From positions 1 to 19,415 of the forward strand of contig JAPHTE010000083.1 of NCBI GenBank assembly GCA_026196445.1: DNA of 19,415 nt. The letters run 5' to 3'. The stretch's first letter is position 1; each line of letters opens with the position of its first letter. The notes under the pieces were generated by a model. It did no database searches. It was not told where the DNA came from and saw only the letters and a list, made by a program, of their open reading frames with translations. This document shows, one piece after another, positions 1 through 7,868 of the stretch. Position numbers and translations under genes: made by a program. The stretch comes from Lysobacterales bacterium (lineage in GTDB: Bacteria; Pseudomonadota; Gammaproteobacteria; Xanthomonadales; SZUA-36).

Positions 1-1950
1 CATCGCCTCAATGGCCTGTTCACGAGGCGCAAAACCCAGCATAAGTTCGATCCCCGCGCGCCTCACCAAAGCGTCTTTCAGGCCTTGTGGAGGGGTTTCA
101 GGGGTCAGCAGGGTGGGATATTTTTCTGCCAGGAAATCGTAGGCTTCTCGAGCCCTGCCTTGATCCTGCATCAAGTTCGAGAAGGTAAACAATGCAGCGG
201 CGAAGCCGAAGCGGCGGGTGCTGATGTCTTCTTCGAGCATTCTCCTGGCCAGTTGCAGACGCAGCTCACTTTCACCATGGACTCTGGCCTGTTGTAGCTG
301 AATCCGCTTGCATACCGCAGTCTGGGGCGCCATGGCGTAACACCGTGATGCCCAGCGATCGCCCTCCTCGGTCAGTTCGAGTTCGAAAAACCAGTAAGCG
401 AGGGTAGAGACGAGCTCATGGTCCCTCGGATCAGCTTCCGTGGCACGTTTGTACCAAATGAGCGCCTCGTTAAGATTGCCAAGATCCTGGCGGATGCGGC
501 CGATGTAGGTCAGGAAATTCGGGTTTTCCGGCTCCAGTTCCATGGCGCGTTGCACCGCCGTCATGGCCTCGTCAAATTGCTTTAATTTGCGATAAATCCG
601 GGCAGCTTCGGAGTGCAGCTCTGCCGACAAGGGATCCGCAAGCAAGCCTGCCTGGATAACCTCCAGCGCTTCCTCGGGCTTGTCCTCACCGTAAGCCAGG
701 TTGCCTGCGACCTCCGACCTGACCCAGGTATCACCGGGAATATAGGGCAACAGGGCGCGCATTTCGGCCAGCGCCTGGTGGCGCTCGTCCGCGGACATGG
801 TCGTATATAGGTAATCGCTGAGTATTGCCAGTTCCAGGGCTCTTGCCAACGGCTCTTCAGGGTTTTGCTCCTTGACTTGCTGCAGCAGTGGCAGGGCGGC
901 TGCGCTGGCTTCCTCGTATTCGATCAAGCCGGTCTCCAGCTTCAAAGCGTAATTGCGGGCCAATGCCATCTTGGCCTCGGCGAAACCCGGATCGCTGGCC
1001 AGTGCATCCTTGAAGTGACCCTCGGCCACCGCAAGGCTGGTGTAGGAGTAAATGGATTGCTGCTCCATGCCCTTGAGGTAATCCTCATAAGCCCTCGCGT
1101 TAGTGGTGGAAACACCATGCATGGGTTGATCCTTTGCCGACAACAGGGAACTTCCGAGGGCGCTTGCCACGTCGTTGGCGATCTCGTCCTGGATGGCGAA
1201 GATATCATCCAGCGTGCGGTCATAATTTTGCGACCAGACATGGAAACCATCGTCAGCACGGATCAGCTGTGCGGTGACGCGCACCTGGTTGCCGGCCTTT
1301 TGTACGCTGCCTTCCAGGACATGGGCGACACCGAGGATTTTCGAAATTTCTGCAATACCGGTGTCTTTACCCTTAAACGCGAAAGAAGAGGTACGCGCGG
1401 CAACCCGCAATTCTGGTAGCTGGGCCAGCATATGCAGCAGGGTCTCGGTCAGTCCGTCGGAGAAATATTCGTTATTGGCGTCACCGCTCATATTAACGAA
1501 GGGCAGGACGGCGACCGATGGGCCAGTGTCCGTCGCAGGCAGTGTTTCTTTTTCTGCAATAGCAGATGGCGGTTCGACCCCGGCTGCCGGTATTGAGACC
1601 TCGTCGGTCATCACAAAACGGTCTAGAGCCAGAAAGGCAATAACCACCGCCATGATGCCAATGATTACCCGATCCAGTTTGCGTCCGGTCATTGGTGTAA
1701 TTGACTGGCTGCGGTCAACGTCCTTCTCTTTCTTGATCCCCTCGGGTGTCATTTCAAACGCCCAGGCAAAAATCAGGATCAAAGGAAAACCGATCGCCAG
1801 CAGCAGCATAATGACCTGGAATACCCAGCCGGGTGCCGCGATGTTGTTCAGCACCACGTCGGCAAACTGCATGATGAGCCAGGCAGCCACGGCGTAGGCA
1901 ATGCCAACGCGAATGACGTTTCTGCGTTTGAGTTCTTCAAAAAAGCTCAT
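1..1950 (-). CDS. TolB-like/TPR membrane protein, array copy 1 (3' end outside window)
   Basis: Open from ATG at 1950 through 650 codons to the window edge with no stop, so the C-terminus is missing. By translation: residues 1-10 basic cytoplasmic start (ELKRRNV follows), predicted membrane helices at about 11-30, 42-66 and 94-111, a charged loop 67-84 (TPEGIKKEKDVDRSQSI) between helices 2 and 3, a Pro/Glu-rich linker to about 143, a TolB-like domain about 145-270 (SVAVLPFVNMSGD, YFSDGLTE, VLEGSVQKAGNQVRVTAQLI, FAIQDEIA), then TPR-like helical repeats from about 300 to the edge. The positive-inside rule places the TolB and TPR parts in the periplasm. The start is supported by AAGG about 10 bases upstream; the gap to the preceding gene is 12 bases. 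In the first 84 residues I count 68 identical to copy 4. The family is often annotated as 'adenylate cyclase' by transfer; no cyclase domain is present in the visible part. Role unknown; a membrane sensor or scaffold is inference. Confidence 0.88.
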   Translation of the reverse strand, partial: MSFFEELKRRNVIRVGIAYAVAAWLIMQFADVVLNNIAAPGWVFQVIMLLLAIGFPLILIFAWAFEMTPEGIKKEKDVDRSQSITPMTGRKLDRVIIGIMAVVIAFLALDRFVMTDEVSIPAAGVEPPSAIAEKETLPATDTGPSVAVLPFVNMSGDANNEYFSDGLTETLLHMLAQLPELRVAARTSSFAFKGKDTGIAEISKILGVAHVLEGSVQKAGNQVRVTAQLIRADDGFHVWSQNYDRTLDDIFAIQDEIANDVASALGSSLLSAKDQPMHGVSTTNARAYEDYLKGMEQQSIYSYTSLAVAEGHFKDALASDPGFAEAKMALARNYALKLETGLIEYEEASAAALPLLQQVKEQNPEEPLARALELAILSDYLYTTMSADERHQALAEMRALLPYIPGDTWVRSEVAGNLAYGEDKPEEALEVIQAGLLADPLSAELHSEAARIYRKLKQFDEAMTAVQRAMELEPENPNFLTYIGRIRQDLGNLNEALIWYKRATEADPRDHELVSTLAYWFFELELTEEGDRWASRCYAMAPQTAVCKRIQLQQARVHGESELRLQLARRMLEEDISTRRFGFAAALFTFSNLMQDQGRAREAYDFLAEKYPTLLTPETPPQGLKDALVRRAGIELMLGFAPREQAIEAM

Positions 1951-1962
1951 GGCTGATTAACC

Positions 1963-3822
1963 TTAGTCACATTCAAAATCAACTTCCCCAAGTGGCCGGC
2001 ATTGTTTTGGAAAGCCGGCTTTGCGCCAATATGCCAGCAAATTGTTATTACGAATAAATTGTTTAAAAAAAGTGGTTTGGCGAAAATCCACCCAATGGGG
2101 GTTCCATATTTCTCCAAAATCACTGGTTTTCATGGTGTTAGGACCGACAAAATAGTCGTAAGCCTTGAATGCCAGCAAGGTCCCGGCATAGATGCCGATA
2201 TCCACCCCGGTTTCCGCTGCCCAACGTTCGAAACGATGCAATTGGGCGGCATGGTCCGCGTTTGGGCTTTCCAGTGCTTCGATCCAACCGTTGACCGGTG
2301 CGTAGCTGTTGCCGGTCCACTGATCGGCCATGTAAAGCGCCAACAGTCGATCGCCAGAGGTTGCTACCAATGGGATGAAGGGGCCGTCTTGTGAATGAAA
2401 GTTGGCCTCGATCGTTTCACTGAATAGCGCCAAGGCGCGCTCGTTGTCACCGTTGTTCAGGTAGGCTTCCGCCTGGTGCTGTCTGCAGTTTTGGTAACCC
2501 GGATCGATGTCCAGGCAGTTTTGAAAGTGCGCGATGGCGTTGTCAGCGAAACCAAGCCCCTTGTAAAAAATACCGGACCAAAGCCAGGCCGTGGTGTTCT
2601 TGGGGTCGTTTTCGAGTGCCATGTCCAGGTTTTCACGAGCCGTCACGAAATCGTGGGGTTGTTGGCTGGAGGCGATCATACCGATGACGGCATAAGGCAT
2701 CGAAAGACTTGCGTCCAGCGCCAGGGCTCTGTCAGCTGCGGCCCTTGCCAGTTGATCATGATCGATGCCATCACCCGCCAACCAATCTCCCGAAACCCAG
2801 TGCGAAGCCGCCAGGCCCTCCCAGGCAAGGGCAAAATCCGGGTCAAGTTGAACAGCCTGTTCGAATAGTTGATTGGCAACATCGAGGTTTTGCCTTGCAA
2901 TGAACATGCCGCGAGCTTTCAGATACAGGTCGTAGGCATCGAGGTTGTCGGTGGCGCTTTCCACGTTTACCGCGTCCAGGCCAATATTCAGTTCATTTTT
3001 CAGGGCATTGACGATGGCATTGGCAATTTCGTCCTGGATGGCAAAGATATCGGTCAGTTCGCGGTCGAAGGTATCCGACCACAGGTGGCGATCGTCGCTG
3101 GTGTTAATCAACTGCGCGGTAATCCGTACCCGGTTGCCGGATTTGCGCACGCTGCCTTCAACGATGTTGCCGACCTTTAGCTGCCTGGCGATCTCCGGAA
3201 TGTCGAGATTCTCCCCTTTGAAGGTAAAAGAGGAGGTGCGCGAAGCGACTTTCAGACCCTCGACGCGCACCAGCACGTTGAGGATTTCTTCGGAGATACC
3301 GTCGGAGAAATACTCCTGTTCGGGATCGGCGCTCATGTTGATGAAAGGTAGCACGGCGATGGAAGGTTCCTGCTCGGCCGTTTGGGTTTTGGTAGAGGTC
3401 AGGCCTTTTTTCCCACCAACGGCGTCATTTTCAGGCAAAGAGGATTCTTGAGAAGAGAAACCTGACCCCGGCTGGGTCGGGGCTGATAGCTTGTCAAACA
3501 ACAGGTAAAACACGGCCAGCGCCAGCAGGACCAGGATGGTGTTATTCAGTTTCTTGCCGGTCTGTGGCGCGATGGACTGGTTGCGGTCAACGTCCTTTTC
3601 CTTCTTCAGGCCTTCAGGGGTCAATTCGAATGCCCAGGCGAAGAACAGTGCCAACGGCAGTCCGATGCCCAGCACCAACATGATGGCCTGGAACACCCAA
3701 CCGGGTGCCTCGATGTTGTTCAGCACTACGTCCGCGAACTGCAGAATCAACCAGGCGACGATCACGTAGGCGATACCCACGCGGATCACGTTGCGGCGTT
3801 TGAGTTCTGCGACGAAACTCAT
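1963..3822 (-). CDS. TolB-like/TPR membrane protein, array copy 2
   Basis: Complete, 619 aa. Helices at about 11-30, 42-66 and 93-111; juxtamembrane loop GLKKEKDVDRNQSI at 71-84; low-complexity Ser/Gln/Glu linker 112-152; TolB-like domain about 153-285 (SIAVLPFINMSADPEQ, YFSDGISEE, ASRTSSFTFKG, VEGSVRKSGNRVRITAQLI, FAIQDEIANAIV); TPR repeats from about 296, with canonical segments around 315-345 and 400-470. The C-terminus ends in a Cys-containing tail (CRPLGEVDFECD) shared with copy 3. The start follows TGGAGA about 6 bases upstream; the gap from copy 3 is 24 bases, consistent with one operon. No catalytic or DNA-binding domain. Substrate, partner and function are not recognisable; periplasmic placement of the TolB/TPR part is inferred from charge distribution. 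Confidence 0.92.
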   Translation of the reverse strand: MSFVAELKRRNVIRVGIAYVIVAWLILQFADVVLNNIEAPGWVFQAIMLVLGIGLPLALFFAWAFELTPEGLKKEKDVDRNQSIAPQTGKKLNNTILVLLALAVFYLLFDKLSAPTQPGSGFSSQESSLPENDAVGGKKGLTSTKTQTAEQEPSIAVLPFINMSADPEQEYFSDGISEEILNVLVRVEGLKVASRTSSFTFKGENLDIPEIARQLKVGNIVEGSVRKSGNRVRITAQLINTSDDRHLWSDTFDRELTDIFAIQDEIANAIVNALKNELNIGLDAVNVESATDNLDAYDLYLKARGMFIARQNLDVANQLFEQAVQLDPDFALAWEGLAASHWVSGDWLAGDGIDHDQLARAAADRALALDASLSMPYAVIGMIASSQQPHDFVTARENLDMALENDPKNTTAWLWSGIFYKGLGFADNAIAHFQNCLDIDPGYQNCRQHQAEAYLNNGDNERALALFSETIEANFHSQDGPFIPLVATSGDRLLALYMADQWTGNSYAPVNGWIEALESPNADHAAQLHRFERWAAETGVDIGIYAGTLLAFKAYDYFVGPNTMKTSDFGEIWNPHWVDFRQTTFFKQFIRNNNLLAYWRKAGFPKQCRPLGEVDFECD

Positions 3823-3846
3823 CGCTGTCTCCAGCTTGCGTCTGTC

Positions 3847-5670
3847 CTAATCACACTCAAAACCCTCTTCCCCAAGTGGGCGGCAACCCGGCGGGAAACC
3901 TTTTGCGCGCCAATAAACCGCTACACCGGCTTTTCTCATGAACGGGACGAAGTATTCAGATGCCCTGAAGTCTGTGTTTTCTTCCAGCCACACCCAGCGG
4001 TTCATGGATGGAACCGGTTCGATAAGGTGGTATGCCTTGAATGCAACCAGCGGCACTGCAAACGTGGCGCGGGCGTGTCCGGAATTGTCGATCCAGTTCA
4101 GCAGTTTTTGCAGACCGCGACCATGGTCCCGTTCCGGAAATTCCATTGCATCCAACACTTCGGACACCGGGAAAGCCGAGTTGCTGTCAAAATGGTTGAC
4201 CAGGATAATCGTGGCAGCCAAGCGTTGGCCCAGGGACATTAGCCGTTGGCTGTACTGTTGGTGGTAGCTGAAAACCTTGAACCCGTATTTTGCCACTTGT
4301 TCAATCAGTGACAACGCCTGCTCGTTATGATTGATGATCATATAGCTTAAAGCGAGGTGACGTTTGCAATTTGCATAAGCCGGGTCGATTTCCAGGCAAC
4401 GTTCATAGTCAGCAATGGACTCGGCTTGCATTCCCAGCGTTGAATAGTTAATGCCGCGCCACAGATAGTTCGTGGCGTTGGTGGGGTCCAGTTGAACGGC
4501 ACGATCCAAATGTGCCATGCCAGAGACATAGTCATTATTGTTAGTCGCAATCTGGCCCTTGACTGCCCAGGGCGTGGAAAGCCCGGGTTCCAGTTCAAGC
4601 GCCCGTTCGGCGGCCGACAGGGCCAGACTATCCCAGTCTCGCCCTGTAAATCCCCATGATTCAACAACGGCATAGACCGCTGCCAGACCTTCCCAGGCAC
4701 GTGCAAAAGCGGGATCAAGTGCTACCGCACGCTCGTACAAGGCGATGCTTTCTTCCAGTTGCTGGCGGGTCAGGAATAATCCACGGGCTTTCAGGTACAG
4801 TTCGTAAGCATCAAGATTATCGGTGGTTTTCGCCACCGAAATGGCCGGCGTGTCTTCAAGGATTCCAAGCTTTTTACTCAAAGCAGCCACGATGGCATTG
4901 GCAATTTCGTCCTGGATCGCAAAGATATCCACCAGGTCGCGATCAAATGTTTCTGACCAGATATGGCGGTCGGTGGTCGCATCGATTAGCTGGGCGGTAA
5001 TCCGCACCCGGTTATCTGCCTTGCGTACGCTGCCTTCCAGCACGTGGTTCACTTTAAGTTCGTCGGCAATCTCCGCGAGGCTCAGGTTGCTGCCCTTGTA
5101 GGTGAAAGAAGAGGTGCGCGATGCCACTTTGAGACCTCTCACCTTGACCAGCACGTTGAGCAGTTCCTCGGAAATGCCATCTGAAAAGTAGCCCTGGTCC
5201 TGCTCGGGACTCAAGTCTGCGAATGGCAATACAGCGATCGAAGGATCAACGGAAGGCGTACCGGCAACGACCGGCGGTGCGATCTGGGCCTCTGCCTGCG
5301 CCACCGTTTGCGGTGCATCGTGGGCCTGGTGATTGAGCTTGTCATATATGAAGTATCCCAACGCCAGCGCCATTACGAAGATGATCGTGTAGTCGAGCTT
5401 GCGACCGGTATGTTTGACGATAGACTGGTTCCGGTCGACATCCCGCTCACGCCTGATGCCTTCCGGTGTCAATTCAAATGCCCAGGCGAAGATTGCAACG
5501 ATCGGCAGGCCGAGCATCAGGAAGACCACCAGTATTTTTAAAACCCAATCCGGCGCGCCGAAGGTTTCGATTGCAAATTCCGCGACCTGCGAGACCAGCC
5601 AGGCAACCACCACGTAGGCGATACCCACGCGGATCACGTTACGGCGTTTGAGTTCGGCGAAAAAGGTCAT
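3847..5670 (-). CDS. TolB-like/TPR membrane protein, array copy 3
   Basis: Complete, 607 aa. It has the same module order as its neighbours: ELKRRNVIRVGIAY start, helices about 11-30, 42-66 and 94-110, and the loop GIRRERDVDRNQSI, where Arg replaces the Lys seen in most copies. An Ala/Gln/Pro linker runs about 112-142. The TolB-like domain is about 143-270 (SIAVLPFADLSPEQDQG, YFSDGISEELLNVLVKV, SRTSSFTYKG, LEGSVRKADNRVRITAQLI, FAIQDEIANAIV), followed by TPR helices from about 285 to 480. The extreme C-terminus, YWRAKGFPPGCRPLGEEGFE plus CD, matches the tail of copy 2. Its ATG overlaps the stop of copy 4 as ATGA, indicating translational coupling. Membrane helix 1 region differs from copies 1, 2 and 4 (EFAIETFGAPDW instead of DVVLNNI.APGW). 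Function unknown. Confidence 0.92.
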   Translation of the reverse strand: MTFFAELKRRNVIRVGIAYVVVAWLVSQVAEFAIETFGAPDWVLKILVVFLMLGLPIVAIFAWAFELTPEGIRRERDVDRNQSIVKHTGRKLDYTIIFVMALALGYFIYDKLNHQAHDAPQTVAQAEAQIAPPVVAGTPSVDPSIAVLPFADLSPEQDQGYFSDGISEELLNVLVKVRGLKVASRTSSFTYKGSNLSLAEIADELKVNHVLEGSVRKADNRVRITAQLIDATTDRHIWSETFDRDLVDIFAIQDEIANAIVAALSKKLGILEDTPAISVAKTTDNLDAYELYLKARGLFLTRQQLEESIALYERAVALDPAFARAWEGLAAVYAVVESWGFTGRDWDSLALSAAERALELEPGLSTPWAVKGQIATNNNDYVSGMAHLDRAVQLDPTNATNYLWRGINYSTLGMQAESIADYERCLEIDPAYANCKRHLALSYMIINHNEQALSLIEQVAKYGFKVFSYHQQYSQRLMSLGQRLAATIILVNHFDSNSAFPVSEVLDAMEFPERDHGRGLQKLLNWIDNSGHARATFAVPLVAFKAYHLIEPVPSMNRWVWLEENTDFRASEYFVPFMRKAGVAVYWRAKGFPPGCRPLGEEGFECD

Positions 5671-7868
5671 AAGCCAAACACCTCTCTTGCGGGTGCGGGC
5701 TTGTTTTCGGGATTGTTTGCTTTGTATTCATGCAACATGTCTGCTGCCGCATTTAACAAGCCTTGATGAAAAGCCTTGAATTTCGCGTTTTCCTGCCAGC
5801 GAGCGAACACCGGGTCTTGTATCAATTCCCAGTGGTTTCTGAAGCCATTTTCAACCGCCAACTCCAGTTCCCGCAGCATGGCCGGCAAATCATTTTGAAT
5901 GGATGCCACGCAGGCGCTGAGGTAAAACACCAGGTCATTGGCGGGCTCTGATCGGCGAAGCCGTGTCAGCAGTTCTGATGCCCGGGAAAGTAAAAGGTCG
6001 CGCTCTTCGGTCTCCCCGGTAAGGTCGAAAACATTAGCGAGATAAACGACAGTGAACAACTGGTTACCTGTGAAAGCCTGGCCATCCACATAACCGCTGT
6101 ACTCCATGGCTTGCAGCAGGGCTTCTTTCGCCATATCAATTTCCCCCATGTTCATCAATACAGCATGGCGGTAACCCAGCAAGCGTACTTGACCCGGCTG
6201 TGATACGAGCAATTGATCGACCTGTGATAACAGGTCAGCAAAATTGCCATTGGCATACATCACCAAATTTTCAGCAAACCGTGTCCATTGGGCATCGGCG
6301 CCACGGTTTCGAGCTTCTTTCAACCAGTAATTAACCAGTTCCTGATCGTGCAATTGGAGACCAGCGATCACGTTTTGCGCCGCCATGTAGATATCACCCG
6401 GCCGCAGGCGGTGCGCATTGCGGTACATCGGAATCGCGTTTTGTGGCTGGCCTTTCTCGCGGAAAAGGGTGCCCCAAAGCTCATAAAGCGTTGGGTCTTC
6501 CGGGTTGGTTGCAATCAGTGCCTGGATGTCAGTGGATGCTTCGTCAAATCTCAGCATCGTGATCAGCTGGGCGGTGTAGGCTCTGCGGACGGAATATGAC
6601 AATGGGTCGATGTTCATCGCCCTGTTGACCATGTTCATCGCCTCGGTACTCCTGAACTGGGCGTTCAGGTTGTTGCGGTACCAGATCAATGCGTTGACAC
6701 TATTCGGGTTGACCTGCAGCGCTTTCTGAAAATGGATCTCGCCTTTGCGGAAGTAGCCCAGGTTATTGAACAACAACCCCATTGAAGCATGTGCTTCCGG
6801 CGAGTCCGGTTCGATGGACAGTGCCTTTTCTGCAGCGGCTCTGGCCAGTTGCTGGGCCTCGCCTTGCGGCAGGTCGCCATAATCGGCGAGGAAGATATAA
6901 CTGTCTGCAAGACCGCCGTAGGCCGGTGCGAACGCGGGGTCATTTTCAAGAGACGCAAGGTAGTATTCGATCGCGCGTTTAAAACTCTGCTCCGACCATT
7001 GCCTCGCCTGGTGCCGGCCCTGGAGATACAGGTCATACGCTATGAAATTTTCAGCGGATGTCGTTGCAATGGGTTTTGCGTCGTGCCCGAGCAGTGGCAG
7101 CTTCAGCGCATCCACGATGGCTTTCGCAATTTCGTCCTGTACTTCGAAAATATTGTCGAGTTCACGGTCATAGGTTTCCGACCACAGGTGGAAGCCGTCA
7201 TCGACCTTGATCAGCTGGGCGGTGATGCGGGCCTGGTTGCCAGATCTACGCACGGAACCTTCCAATACCGTGGCAACATTCAGTTTTTCACCGATTTCTG
7301 CAATGTCCGCCTCGGAGCCCTTGAACTTGAAGGAAGACGTGCGGGCCGCCACCTTCAAGCCGTCCACCTTGGCCAGAAGGTTCAGAAGTTCCTCGGAAAG
7401 GCCATCTGAAAAGTACTCGTTATCGGCGTCAGCACTCATATTGACGAACGGCAGCACCGCGATGGACTTGTCGATACCCGCCTGTTCAGTGACTGATACT
7501 GCTACTGGAGTTGCGGTGGGTGTCGGCGCCGAGAATTTATCCCAGGCAAAGTAAGCCAGTGCCAGCGCGAGCACCACGATAATGGTGTGATTCAGTTTGT
7601 TCCCGGTTTTGGCAGAGATGGACTGGCTGCGGTCAACGTCCTTTTCTTTTTTGAGACCATCAGGTGTCATTTCATATGCCCAGGCAAAGATCAGCACCAA
7701 GGGAAAACCGATGCCGAGCACCAGCAGGATGACCTGGAACACCCAGCCGGGCGCCCCGATGTTGTTGATGACCACGTCCGCCACCTGCATTACCAGCCAG
7801 GCAACCACCAGATAGGCAATACCGACCCTGAAGACGTTACGGCGCTTGAGTTCTGCAAAGAGGCTCAT
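5667..7868 (-). CDS. TolB-like/TPR membrane protein, array copy 4
   Basis: 733 aa from ATG at 7868. An in-frame ATG at 7943 would add 25 residues. I reject it because 7868 gives the family start (MSLFAELKRRNV) and the ATGA overlap with copy 5. Helices about 11-30, 42-66 and 94-110; loop GLKKEKDVDRSQSI; short Thr/Pro/Val linker; TolB-like domain about 133-260 (SIAVLPFVNMSADADN, YFSDGLSEELLNLLAKV, ARTSSFKFKG, LEGSVRRSGNQARITAQLI, FEVQDEIAKAIV). The TPR region, about 285-620, is longer than in copies 2 and 3, with clear units such as PEAHASMGLLFNNLGYFRKG. The C-terminus (NKPAPAREVFGL) lacks the Cys tail of copies 2 and 3. N-terminally closest to copy 1, C-terminally unlike it. No enzymatic motif; function unknown. 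Confidence 0.92.
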   Translation of the reverse strand: MSLFAELKRRNVFRVGIAYLVVAWLVMQVADVVINNIGAPGWVFQVILLVLGIGFPLVLIFAWAYEMTPDGLKKEKDVDRSQSISAKTGNKLNHTIIVVLALALAYFAWDKFSAPTPTATPVAVSVTEQAGIDKSIAVLPFVNMSADADNEYFSDGLSEELLNLLAKVDGLKVAARTSSFKFKGSEADIAEIGEKLNVATVLEGSVRRSGNQARITAQLIKVDDGFHLWSETYDRELDNIFEVQDEIAKAIVDALKLPLLGHDAKPIATTSAENFIAYDLYLQGRHQARQWSEQSFKRAIEYYLASLENDPAFAPAYGGLADSYIFLADYGDLPQGEAQQLARAAAEKALSIEPDSPEAHASMGLLFNNLGYFRKGEIHFQKALQVNPNSVNALIWYRNNLNAQFRSTEAMNMVNRAMNIDPLSYSVRRAYTAQLITMLRFDEASTDIQALIATNPEDPTLYELWGTLFREKGQPQNAIPMYRNAHRLRPGDIYMAAQNVIAGLQLHDQELVNYWLKEARNRGADAQWTRFAENLVMYANGNFADLLSQVDQLLVSQPGQVRLLGYRHAVLMNMGEIDMAKEALLQAMEYSGYVDGQAFTGNQLFTVVYLANVFDLTGETEERDLLLSRASELLTRLRRSEPANDLVFYLSACVASIQNDLPAMLRELELAVENGFRNHWELIQDPVFARWQENAKFKAFHQGLLNAAADMLHEYKANNPENKPAPAREVFGL

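Noticed and set aside
865..1419. Plus-strand frame of 184 codons, and similar ones at 2869-3180, 6789-7409 and 9146-9400
   Set aside because: They resemble each other only because each mirrors the conserved TolB-like segment of a paralog on the other strand; no start signals or domains support them.
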